The translations under genes and the position numbers were made by a program. A DNA stretch of 64,000 nucleotides from Thermoleophilia bacterium (GTDB lineage: Bacteria; Actinomycetota; Thermoleophilia; Gaiellales; Gaiellaceae). Location: assembly GCA_020845695.1 (NCBI GenBank), contig JADLFG010000042.1, forward strand, positions 124,001-188,000, read 5' to 3'. Below the pieces are notes generated by a model that saw nothing but the letters and a program-made list of their open reading frames with translations, was not told where the DNA came from and ran no database searches. Shown one piece after another: positions 8,358 to 16,148 of this stretch. The stretch's first letter is position 1, and every line of letters starts with the position of its first letter.

Positions 8358-9721
8358 GCCAGCGCACGCTGCTTCGCGGGGGCCTGATCCTGAGCATGGA
8401 TCCGCGGGTCGGCGATCTCCACGGCGGGGATCTCCTGATCGAGGACGACTCGATCGCCGCCGTCGGGCCCGGCCTCGAGGTGTCCGACTGCGAGGTCATC
8501 GATGCCTCGAACGCGATCGTGATCCCCGGCTTCGTCGACTCGCACCGCCACACGTGGGAGACCGTGATCCGGGGTGTCGCCCCGGACGCGACCCTCAACG
8601 ACTACTTCGACGTCGTGCTCGACCAGCTGGCGCCCGCGTACCGGCCCGAGGACGTCTACGCGGGCAACCTGCTCGGCTCGCTCGAGGCGGTCGACGCCGG
8701 CATCACGACCCTGCTCGACTGGTCGCACATCAACAACACGCCGGACCACAGCGACGAGGCGATCCGGGGCCTGCGCGAGGCCGGCCTGCGCGCCGTCTAC
8801 TGCTACGGGAACCCGAACACGTCACTCGCCGACTGGTGGTTCTCGAGCACCCTGAATGCGCCCGAGGACATCAGGCGCGTGCGCGACCGCTACTTCCCCG
8901 CGGACGACGGCTTGCTCACGCTCGCGATGGCGACGCGCGGCCCGGGGTTCTGCGTGCCCGAGGTGGTCGAGCACGACTGGGGCCTCGCGCGCGAGCTCGG
9001 CGTGCCGATCAGCGTGCACGTGGGCATGGGCTCCGTCGCCGGTCGCTTCCGGATGGTGGAGCAGCTCGACGGCCTCGGCCTGCTCGGCCCGGACACGACG
9101 TACATCCACTGCAACTACCTGACGGACGACGAGCTCCAGCGGATCGCCGACACCGGCGGCATGACGTCTGTCGCCCCGACGGTCGAGATGCAGATGGGGC
9201 ACGGGTTGCCGCCGACCGGTCGCCTGCTCGCGCACGGGCTGCGCCCGAGCATCAGCGTCGACGTCGTGACCAGCGCCCCCGGTGACCTGTTCACGCAGAT
9301 GCGGGCGCTGTTCGCGACGGAGCGAGCTCTCGTCCACGACCGGTGCTGGCACGAGGAGCTGGCGGAGACGCCGCCGCTCGTGAGCGCGCGCGAGATCCTC
9401 GAGTTCGCGACCATCGACGGGGCGAGGGTGTGCGGCGTCGAGGACCGGACGGGGTCTCTCACCCCCGGCAAGAAGGCCGACGTCGTGCTGCTGCGTTTCG
9501 ATCGGATCAACACGCTGCCCCTGATCGACCCGGTCGCGACGGTGGTGCTCGCCGCCGACACCTCGAACGTCGACACGGTGTTCGTGAGCGGCCGGGCGCT
9601 CAAGCGGGACGGCAGGCTGGTGGGCGTCGATCTCGGCAGGCTGAGAGGTCTGGCGGAGCGCTCGCGCGACTACCTGCTCGGTTACACGCGCCGTCAGCCC
9701 GGCTGGGTGACCGGGGGCTAG
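8354..9721 (+). CDS. Metal-dependent amidohydrolase (cytosine deaminase / TrzA-AtzB-like)
   Basis: 455 residues of the amidohydrolase superfamily. The N-terminal beta-sandwich is followed by the metal-binding H-R-H (DSHRHTWET), later His residues (VHVGMGS, IHCNYL), the Asp in SVDVVTSAPG and the C-terminal KKADVVLL that closes the sandwich domain. Members hydrolyse amino or amide groups on heterocycles and related compounds. GGAGG precedes the ATG, which overlaps the stop of the M24 gene by ATGA, so the two proteins are likely made together and act in one pathway. The substrate is unknown. Confidence 0.88.
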   Translation: MSQRTLLRGGLILSMDPRVGDLHGGDLLIEDDSIAAVGPGLEVSDCEVIDASNAIVIPGFVDSHRHTWETVIRGVAPDATLNDYFDVVLDQLAPAYRPEDVYAGNLLGSLEAVDAGITTLLDWSHINNTPDHSDEAIRGLREAGLRAVYCYGNPNTSLADWWFSSTLNAPEDIRRVRDRYFPADDGLLTLAMATRGPGFCVPEVVEHDWGLARELGVPISVHVGMGSVAGRFRMVEQLDGLGLLGPDTTYIHCNYLTDDELQRIADTGGMTSVAPTVEMQMGHGLPPTGRLLAHGLRPSISVDVVTSAPGDLFTQMRALFATERALVHDRCWHEELAETPPLVSAREILEFATIDGARVCGVEDRTGSLTPGKKADVVLLRFDRINTLPLIDPVATVVLAADTSNVDTVFVSGRALKRDGRLVGVDLGRLRGLAERSRDYLLGYTRRQPGWVTGG

Positions 9722-9728
9722 CCTCGTC

Positions 9729-10418
9729 TCAGGCCGGCGGCGCCTGCGCGCGGGCGTCGCCGTGCCGGCGCAGGACGACCCAGAGCGCGTGCGCCGGCTC
9801 GGCGCCGATCGCCCAGAGCCGGTGCGGCGTGGTCGAGGCGAACGAGATCGAGTCGCCCGGGCCGAGCTCGTACTCGTCGAAGCCGACGCGGACGCCGAGC
9901 CGGCCGCTGATCACGTACCCGTGCTCGTGCCCGCCGTGGCGGATCAGCGAGTCCTCGGGGCAGGACGCGCCACCCGCTTCGTAGACGACGTGGAGGAAGT
10001 CGACCTCGTCGTCGGGGGAGGCCGTCAGGCGCTCCCAGCGCACGCCGCCGGCGAGGCTGATCGTGGTGCGGGCTCCCCGGCGCTGCACCGGCGAGGGCCC
10101 GCCGGCGGGAGCGCGGGCCTCGGGGCCCGGGCCGGCGGCGGCCGCGAAGAGGCCGTCGAGCGAGAGCCCGAGCTCGGTCGCGATCGCGTACAGCGTGCCC
10201 ACCGACGGCATCACCCGGCCCCGCTCGATCTGCGAGATCAGGCTCGGGGAGACGCCGACCCGCCGGGCGAGGCCGCGGACCGTGACGCCGGCGCTCCCCC
10301 GCTCCGCACGCAGGCGAGCGCCGAGCGCCACGGGCCCGGTCGCGACGGGGTCGCCGTCGGGCCGGGATCGATCTGGCTCCCGCTCGGGCTTGGCCATGGC
10401 GTCGCCGGGGCCGATCAT
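9729..10418 (-). CDS. XRE-family transcriptional regulator with C-terminal cupin sensor
   Basis: 229 residues. The helix-turn-helix lies at about 45-85 (TVRGLARRVGVSPSLISQIERG) and a cupin domain at about 130-215 has HGGHEHGYVISG and a later TTPHRLW, the usual ligand pocket of PuuR/SutR-type regulators. It probably senses a small catabolite of the adjacent cluster. It is convergent with the amidohydrolase gene (7-base gap) and divergent from the bicupin gene. The first ATG (10418) or a second at residue 8 may be used; neither has a clear ribosome binding site. Confidence 0.87.
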   Translation of the reverse strand: MIGPGDAMAKPEREPDRSRPDGDPVATGPVALGARLRAERGSAGVTVRGLARRVGVSPSLISQIERGRVMPSVGTLYAIATELGLSLDGLFAAAAGPGPEARAPAGGPSPVQRRGARTTISLAGGVRWERLTASPDDEVDFLHVVYEAGGASCPEDSLIRHGGHEHGYVISGRLGVRVGFDEYELGPGDSISFASTTPHRLWAIGAEPAHALWVVLRRHGDARAQAPPA

Positions 10419-10470
10419 AGCAGCGCTGTAGCCTGGGCCTGAACGATCGCTGACGATGTCGCTTCTGGGT

Positions 10471-10476
10471 TAACAT
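10471..10476 (+). promoter_or_regulatory. -10 element TAACAT of a probable leaderless promoter
   Basis: TAACAT ends six bases before the ATG at 10483, so transcription would start at the A of the start codon; no Shine-Dalgarno is present. A CTGACG 15 bases upstream is a weak -35. It lies in the short divergent region shared with the XRE-cupin regulator, a likely place for its operator. Confidence 0.45.
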
Positions 10477-10482
10477 CCGGGC

Positions 10483-11394
10483 ATGCACCACGTGCTGCGT
10501 GCAGGAGACGTCGTGCTGGAGCGGGCGTACCCGGGGCGGGCGCGGGGGTTTCGCCGCTGCGCGCTCGTCGACCGGGCCGCCGGATCCGTGCACATGACGG
10601 TCGGGCTCTGCGCGCTCGCGGCCGGTGGCGAGGTGGAGCCGCACCTCCACTCCTTCGAGGAGAGCTTCTTCGTCCTCGAGGGCAATCCGCTGCTCGTGCT
10701 CGACGGTCGCGGTGCCAGGCTCGTGCCTGGCACCTGCGGGGTGGTGCCGGTCGGGGTGCCGCACGCCTGGCTCGGTCCGCCGGGCGGCGAGGCGCGGTGG
10801 ATCGAGCTGCAGTCGCCGCAGCCGCGCGGCCCCGATCTCCCGGCCGACACGTTCTTCACCGGCGCTCCGCTGCGTTTCGAAGAGACGTCTCTGGACATCC
10901 GCGATCCGCGCTCGCGCCACCTGTTCCGGCTCGACGACGGCCAGCTTGACCTGGACCGCCTGAAGGCGGGCGCGCCTGTGGACGCTCCGACGGTTTCCGC
11001 GAGCATGGCGACGGCGCTGCTCGCCTACAGCGGCATCACGGTCAAGATGCTGGTCGACCAGCGGCTCGACGCCCACCTCGGGCTGATGTTCATGGTCGAG
11101 TACCAGCCCGGCGGGATCGCGCAGCCGCACGACCACCCGCTCGAGGAGTCGTACGTGATGCTCGAGGGCGAGGTCGAGGCGGTCGCGGACGGCGCTCGCT
11201 ACACGCTGCGCGAGGGCGACACGTTCTGGACGGGCGTCGGCTGCATCCACGCCTTCGAGAACACGAGCGCCCGCACGGTCCGCTGGCTCGAGACGGCCGC
11301 CCCGCAGCCGCCCGCGCGTCACTGGTATCGCTTCGACCGCGACTGGGACTACCTGACGGGAGCGCTGGCCGCCGCCGCGGGGCGGGGCCGGTAG
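10483..11394 (+). CDS. Two-cupin-domain protein
   Basis: 303 residues with two cupin barrels. The first (about 40-115) has EPHLHSFEESFFVLEG and the second (about 195-275) has QPHDHPLEESYVMLEG, each with the His-x-His and Glu ligands of a metal-binding cupin motif 1. The arrangement resembles ureidoglycine aminohydrolases and gentisate-type dioxygenases but is not diagnostic for either. It is followed after 6 bases by an SDR-like gene, so the two are probably cotranscribed under the divergent XRE-cupin regulator. Confidence 0.8.
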   Translation: MHHVLRAGDVVLERAYPGRARGFRRCALVDRAAGSVHMTVGLCALAAGGEVEPHLHSFEESFFVLEGNPLLVLDGRGARLVPGTCGVVPVGVPHAWLGPPGGEARWIELQSPQPRGPDLPADTFFTGAPLRFEETSLDIRDPRSRHLFRLDDGQLDLDRLKAGAPVDAPTVSASMATALLAYSGITVKMLVDQRLDAHLGLMFMVEYQPGGIAQPHDHPLEESYVMLEGEVEAVADGARYTLREGDTFWTGVGCIHAFENTSARTVRWLETAAPQPPARHWYRFDRDWDYLTGALAAAAGRGR

Positions 11395-11400
11395 GGGGCC

Positions 11401-12105
11401 ATGGCAGAGCGCTCGGGCATCGTCGTGGTCGGGGGCACGTCGGGCATCGGCCGCGAGGTCGCGCGCGCGTTCGTCGAGCGCGGCCGGGAGGTCGTCCTGA
11501 CCGGCCGGGACGCGGCGCGCGCCCGTGCCATCGCCGAGGAGCTCGGCGGTGGCGCTCGTGGGCTCGCGCTCGATCTCGCCCAGCCGGAGCTCGTCGCCGC
11601 GGCGCTCGCCGACGTCGGTGCCGTCGAGCACCTCGTGCTGGCGGCAATCGAGCGGGACGAGAACTCGGCCCGGGCCTACGACGTGGCCCGGGCAACACGT
11701 CTGGTCACCCTGAAGCTCGTCGGCTACACCGAGGTCGTGCACACGCTGGCGGCTCGCCTGACCGAGCACGCGTCGGTCGTTGTCTTCGGCGGGCTCGCCC
11801 GCGACCGCCCCTACCCGGGGTCGACGACGATCACGACCGTGAACGGCGGCGTGTCGGCGCTCGTGCGGACGCTCGCGGTCGAGCTGGCCCCGGTCAGGTT
11901 CAATGCGATCCATCCCGGGATCGTCGGCGACAGCCCCGCCTGGAGCGGTAAGCCCGCGGCGGTGCTGGACGGGGTGCGCGCCCGCACTCCCGGTGGCCAG
12001 CTGGCGCGGATGGAGGACGTCGTGGACGCCGTGCGGTTCCTGCTCGAGAACCGGGCGGTGAACGGCGTCAACCTGGACGTGGACGGCGGCTGGCTCCTGA
12101 CCTGA
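11401..12105 (+). CDS. SDR-fold protein lacking the catalytic Tyr and Lys
   Basis: 234 residues. The Rossmann signature G-G-T-S-G-I-G and the C-terminal NGVNLDVDGGW are those of a short-chain dehydrogenase/reductase. In the active-site segment GSTTITTVNGGVSALVRTLAVEL the positions of Tyr and Lys (Y-x-x-x-K) are occupied by Ile144 and Asn148, and the usual catalytic Ser is also missing (VVVFGGLAR). The fold and NAD(P) site seem intact but standard SDR catalysis should not work. It may be a non-catalytic or differently acting partner of the bicupin protein upstream. Confidence 0.75.
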   Translation: MAERSGIVVVGGTSGIGREVARAFVERGREVVLTGRDAARARAIAEELGGGARGLALDLAQPELVAAALADVGAVEHLVLAAIERDENSARAYDVARATRLVTLKLVGYTEVVHTLAARLTEHASVVVFGGLARDRPYPGSTTITTVNGGVSALVRTLAVELAPVRFNAIHPGIVGDSPAWSGKPAAVLDGVRARTPGGQLARMEDVVDAVRFLLENRAVNGVNLDVDGGWLLT

Positions 12106-12168
12106 GTCCGGCCCCGCCGCCGGGGGAGCGGCGGCTCAAGCAGCCCGCGCGGGAGGCCGATAGGAGCG

Positions 12169-13386
12169 GTGAAGGTGCCCTCGTTCGCCTACACCGCGAT
12201 CAACGCGGCCGGCTCGGAGCTCGCCGGCGAGATCCACGCCCGTGACGTGACGGCCGCGCAGGAGGTCCTGCGTGGCCGCGGGCTGCTCGCGCTCGAGCTG
12301 CGCGAGCGCCGCGGCGAGGCCCAGGAGGGGCTGCGCGCGGTCGTGAACAAGGTCAAGGCGCGCTCGCTCCAGGTGTTCTCGCGCCAGTTCGCGACCATGA
12401 TCGAGTCGGGCCTGAACGTGGTCGGGGCCCTGACCATCCTCGAGGAGCAGACCGAGGACAAGAACCTGGCGGCGGTGATCGCCGATCTCCGCGGCGACGT
12501 CGAGGGGGGCCTGCTCCTCTCGGAGGCGATGGCGCGCCACCCGAGGGTGTTCTCGAACCTCTACGTGGCGATGGTGCAGGCGGGCGAGGCGGCCGGCATC
12601 CTCGACATCGTCCTCGACCGGGTCGCCCACCAGATCGAGAAGGAGATGAAGATCAAGCGCCGCGTCAAGGGCGCGATGATCTACCCGCTCGCCGTCCTCA
12701 CGTTCGCGACGCTCGTCCTGGTCGGGCTCTTGATGTTCCTCGTCCCGATCTTCGTCAACATCTTCGAGGATCTCGGCGGCGAGCTGCCGATGCTGACGCA
12801 GCTGGTGGTGAAGGCCTCCGACGCCATTCGGGGCTACTACTACTTGATCTTCCCCTCGATCGCGCTTGCGATCTGGGCGTTCTTCCGCTGGAAGCGCACG
12901 GAGTCCGGTCGTCGTCACTGGGACCGCTTTCGCATCCGGATCCCGATGGGGATCGGGCCGGTCGTGCTCAAGGTCGGGATGGCACGCTTCAGCCGCACGC
13001 TCGCGAGCCTCGTCGGCGCGGGCGTCGACATCATCCAGGCGCTCGAGATCACCGGCCAGACGTCCGGCAACAGCCTGATCGAGGGCGCCGTCGTCGATAT
13101 CCGCGAGCGCGTCCACCAGGGCGCCGGGATCGCCCAGCCGCTCGCGGAGGCGCCGATCTTCCCGCCGATGGTCTCCCACATGGTGCGCGTCGGCGAGGAG
13201 ACGGGCGAGCTCGAGAAGATGCTGGGGAAGATCGCCGACTTCTACGAGGACGAGGTCGATTCCTCGATCCAGTCGCTGACCTCGATCATCGAGCCGCTGA
13301 TGATGATCGGCGTCGGCCTCATGGTCGGCGTGATCATCATCAGCATGTACCTGCCGATGTTCAAGATGCTGACGCTGATCAAGTAG
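12169..13386 (+). CDS. pilC: Type IV pilus inner-membrane platform protein PilC
   Basis: 405 residues, normal PilC/GspF length. Two repeated cytoplasmic helical domains carry the T2SF signatures (FSRQFATMIESGLNVVGAL at about residue 65 and FSRTLASLVGAGVDIIQAL at about 270). Membrane segments lie near 175-200, 220-242 and 375-400. It anchors the pilus base and couples to the PilB/PilT ATPases. The start is the GTG at 12169 with TAGGAG seven bases upstream. It is cut off from the rest of the pilus genes by 6 kb of metabolic genes on the same strand. Confidence 0.93.
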   Translation: MKVPSFAYTAINAAGSELAGEIHARDVTAAQEVLRGRGLLALELRERRGEAQEGLRAVVNKVKARSLQVFSRQFATMIESGLNVVGALTILEEQTEDKNLAAVIADLRGDVEGGLLLSEAMARHPRVFSNLYVAMVQAGEAAGILDIVLDRVAHQIEKEMKIKRRVKGAMIYPLAVLTFATLVLVGLLMFLVPIFVNIFEDLGGELPMLTQLVVKASDAIRGYYYLIFPSIALAIWAFFRWKRTESGRRHWDRFRIRIPMGIGPVVLKVGMARFSRTLASLVGAGVDIIQALEITGQTSGNSLIEGAVVDIRERVHQGAGIAQPLAEAPIFPPMVSHMVRVGEETGELEKMLGKIADFYEDEVDSSIQSLTSIIEPLMMIGVGLMVGVIIISMYLPMFKMLTLIK

Positions 13387-13405
13387 CACGGGCCGCGCGG
13401 ATCCC

Positions 13406-14863
13406 CTATTCGGCCTCCGCGACCGCGGGCGCGCCGCTCACCTCCGCGTGCCCGTGAGGAGCCGGGACCGCCGCCCGGAGGAGCGCGGTGCCGACCACGG
13501 CCGCCGCGATCGCGAAGACGGCGCCGACGAGGAAGGAGAGGTGGTAGCCGCCGGTGAGGGCGGCGAGCGCGCCGTCGCCGGCGACGCGCAGGCTGTCGGT
13601 GCGGGACGCGGCGAGGCTGGCGAGGACCGCGAGGCCGAGCGCGCCGCCCATCATGAACGACGTGTTGACGACTCCCGAGGCGAGGCCGGACTCGGTCGGC
13701 TCGACGTCGCCCATGGCGGCGAGGAGCAATGGGTTGAACGCGATCCCGGCGCCGAGCCCGAGCAGGATCATGCTCGGGAGGACGTCGACGGCGTAACTCC
13801 CGTCGATCGGGGCGCGCGCGAAGAGCGTGAGCCCGATGGCGCCCAGCAGCAGCCCCGTTGCCAGGGGCGGCCTGATGCCGAAGCGCATGACGAGCTTGGC
13901 GGAGAGCCCGATCGAGAGCGTGCCCATGATCAGGTTGGCCGGCAGGAAGGCGAGCCCGACCTCGAGCGGGCTGTACCCGAGCACGAGCTGGAGGTAGAGA
14001 GCGGAGAGGAAAAACCAGGCGAACATGGCGGCGGCCCAGAGGACGCCGACGACGTTCGCGGTCGCGAGGTTGCGCAGCCGGAAGAGGCGGAGCGGCATCA
14101 GCGGCGAGTGGGACCGCGCCTCGATCAGGAGGAACCCCAGCATGAGCGCGGCTGCGCCCGCGAGCAGGCCGATCGTTCTGGCTGACGCCCAGCCGGCGTC
14201 GTTGCCCTTGACGATCGCGTAGACGGCGAGCATCAGCGAGGCGGTCACGGTCGCCGCGCCGGCGACATCGAGGCGCCCGGCCGCCGACGAGCCGCCGCCG
14301 GCGGGCAGCAGCCGCAGCGAGAGGGCGCAGACGAGGGCGCCGATCGGGATGTTGACGAGGAAGATCCAGTGCCAGTCGAGGACGTCCGTGAGGACGCCGC
14401 CGAGCAGCACGCCGATGCTGCCCCCGCCGGCTGCGACGAAGCCGAAGACGCCCATCGCTTTCGCGCGCTCGGCCGGCTCGGTGAACAGGGTCATCATCAG
14501 GGAGAGCGCGACGGCGGACGCGACCGCGCCGCCGACCCCCTGCGCCGCCCGGGCACCGACGAGGAGCGCCTGCGTGGTGGCGAGCCCGCACGCGAGCGAC
14601 GCAAGCGTGAAGAGGGTGATGCCGGAGAGGAACAGCGGCCGGTGGCCGAAGAGGTCGCCGAGCCGGCCGCCGAGCAGGAGCAGGCCGCCGAAGGTGAGCA
14701 GGTAGGCGTTCACCACCCAGGCGAGCGACGTCTCGGAGAAGCCGAGGTCCTCGCGGATCGACGGCAGCGCGACGTTCACGATCGTCCCGTCGAGCACGAT
14801 CATCAGGCTGCCGAGGCAGAGCACGTACAGCGCGAGCCAGCGCGTGCGGCCGTCGACGCTCAC
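13406..14863 (-). CDS. MFS multidrug efflux transporter (DHA2, 14 TM, EmrB/QacA type)
   Basis: 485 residues from the GTG at 14863. Motif D1 LDGTIVNVALP, motif A GGRLGDLFGHRP and about 14 hydrophobic segments identify the drug:H+ antiporter-2 family. The GTG is favoured because GGGGGAGGA lies just upstream and homology starts soon after; an in-frame ATG at 14908 would add 15 Gly/Glu-rich residues. It would export hydrophobic drugs or metabolites using the proton gradient. It is convergent with pilC. Confidence 0.85.
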   Translation of the reverse strand: MSVDGRTRWLALYVLCLGSLMIVLDGTIVNVALPSIREDLGFSETSLAWVVNAYLLTFGGLLLLGGRLGDLFGHRPLFLSGITLFTLASLACGLATTQALLVGARAAQGVGGAVASAVALSLMMTLFTEPAERAKAMGVFGFVAAGGGSIGVLLGGVLTDVLDWHWIFLVNIPIGALVCALSLRLLPAGGGSSAAGRLDVAGAATVTASLMLAVYAIVKGNDAGWASARTIGLLAGAAALMLGFLLIEARSHSPLMPLRLFRLRNLATANVVGVLWAAAMFAWFFLSALYLQLVLGYSPLEVGLAFLPANLIMGTLSIGLSAKLVMRFGIRPPLATGLLLGAIGLTLFARAPIDGSYAVDVLPSMILLGLGAGIAFNPLLLAAMGDVEPTESGLASGVVNTSFMMGGALGLAVLASLAASRTDSLRVAGDGALAALTGGYHLSFLVGAVFAIAAAVVGTALLRAAVPAPHGHAEVSGAPAVAEAE

Positions 14864-14995
14864 GTGTCCTCCCCCATCGCGCTCCTCCCCGGCTGGCGTG
14901 CTCGCCAACGATGGGTGTTATAGCGAATCGGGCCGGCGGAGGATGGTCAGCCACGTTCCGCCGTCCGAGTCCGTCAGGCATGAGTCGCCCGCCCA

Positions 14996-15024
14996 TTGAC
15001 CCGGCTCCCGGTGGCGCCTACGCT
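14996..15024 (+). promoter_or_regulatory. Sigma-70-type promoter TTGACC-N17-TACGCT
   Basis: TTGACC (14996-15001) and TACGCT (15019-15024) are separated by 17 bases. Transcription would start near 15031, 20 bases before the GTG at 15051. It gives some reason to think that the degenerate ATPase fragment downstream is still transcribed. Confidence 0.55.
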
Positions 15025-15050
15025 TTGACTTCTCGGTCGAGCGAGGCGTC

Positions 15051-15527
15051 GTGCGGCAGCTCCCTCGGCACCATGTCCACCGGCCGCGGCTTGTCGGGCG
15101 GCTCGAGCCCGGCCGTCCGGGGGTCGTGGAGGCGGGCGGGGGCTACGGGAGGACCTCCCCGGCCGAGGAGCTCGCCGAGCATCTCGGGCTGTCGCGCTTG
15201 ACGGTCGCCTTCGAGCCGCGAGACGAGGCCACCGAGCTCTTCGCGGCCCGGCTCGCGGGCGCGCTCCGCGCCCTCGGCCTCGCCTCCGCCGCCGAGGCGG
15301 TCGCGGCGCCCGGCGGGGAGCCCGACGACGCAGTCGACTCGGCTCTCGCCGCGCTGCGGCGGCTCCCGGAGCCCCTTCTGCTCCTCCTCGGCGACGCTCA
15401 TCACTGCTCGGGCACGGCCGCGCGCAGCCTCGTGCGACTCGTTGGACTCGCGTCGCTCTGCAACGTCGTGTCGGGCGACTGGGGGCACGGGACGGGGAGG
15501 GGGCGTCCGCGGAGACGGGCTTCGTGA
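15051..15527 (+). pseudogene. N-terminal fragment of a MalT/LuxR-type STAND ATPase regulator, probably decayed
   Basis: 158 residues. VHRPRLVGRLE followed by EAGGGYGRTS aligns with the N-terminus of MalT-type regulators (V-x-R-P-R-L, then G-Y-G-K-T), and PEPLLLLLGDAHHCSG resembles their Walker B (LVLDDAHH). The Walker A lysine is Arg, and the Walker B aspartates are reduced to a single Asp after Gly. The rest of the ATPase, the repeat region and the LuxR helix-turn-helix (normally over 700 further residues) are missing. The open frame ends at 15527 and the following sequence does not continue the homology in another frame. Best read as a remnant, though a good promoter lies upstream. Confidence 0.5.
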
Positions 15528-15548
15528 CGGCGCTCGGGTCGCTGGCGC

Positions 15549-16016
15549 TTGCCCGGCCGCTTGCGCTTCGATCACCAGGCCGGCGAGCCCGTCGCCGCGC
15601 TCGACGACACGCTCTTCGTGTCGACCGACTGGGCGATGGTTCGGTTCGGCCGCGGCGGCCACGGCGACCGCGCTCGGCCTGCCGGGCAGCTCGCGGCCGG
15701 CGGCGGCAGCCCGGCCTGCGGCCAGGACGTGACCTTCGCGCTCGGCGAGGTGTTCGCGCAGACGATCCCGGGCACCGCTCTCAGGCTGCGGCGCCACGGC
15801 ACGGCGTGCGTCTACGACGGGGAGCGGCAACCGGGCGGCATCCACGGTCTCCGGCTCGACCTGCGGCGGGGGACCTGGGCCGTGTCGCTCAGGCCTCAGC
15901 TCGAGCTCGACGGCCTCGCCAACCCCGTGGACGTCGCCCTCGCGGTCGGCGAGAGCGAAGGCTCGGAGCGGATCCTGATGACGGAGCAGAGCCGCGTCTG
16001 GCGCTACCGCCGCTGA
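15549..16016 (+). CDS. Hypothetical protein
   Basis: 155 residues from a TTG; the start is uncertain. The C-terminal third (GLRLDLRRGTWAVSLRPQLELDGLANPVDVALAVG...WRYRR) reads like a small beta-sandwich found in uncharacterised actinobacterial secreted proteins, but no signal peptide is visible here. It may be the 3' part of a longer gene whose 5' end has been lost next to the MalT-like fragment. No function can be assigned. Confidence 0.4.
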   Translation: MPGRLRFDHQAGEPVAALDDTLFVSTDWAMVRFGRGGHGDRARPAGQLAAGGGSPACGQDVTFALGEVFAQTIPGTALRLRRHGTACVYDGERQPGGIHGLRLDLRRGTWAVSLRPQLELDGLANPVDVALAVGESEGSERILMTEQSRVWRYRR

Positions 16017-16133
16017 GGGGTCAGCTCCTCCACGTTGCGCCGCCTGCCGCCTGCCGCCCGCCGCCCGCGGCCGCGAGGGCGAGGCCGGTTTCTCGATCCG
16101 GGCGGCCGCCCCGGGGCGGGGCTGCGCGGTGAT

Positions 16134-16139
16134 GATTAT
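16134..16139 (+). promoter_or_regulatory. Possible -10 element GATTAT upstream of the binding-protein gene
   Basis: An AT-rich GATGATTATCG stands out in GC-rich sequence, ten bases before the GTG at 16149. If used, the mRNA would be leaderless or nearly so. No -35 was recognised, so this is tentative. Confidence 0.3.
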
Positions 16140-16148
16140 CGTCCCGGG

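Noticed and set aside
16035..16148. TTG start at 16035 for the solute-binding lipoprotein
   Set aside because: It would put about 100 residues, mostly Arg/Pro/Gly, before the lipobox, which is incompatible with a signal peptide; GTG 16149 is still long but more plausible and follows an AT-rich -10-like element.
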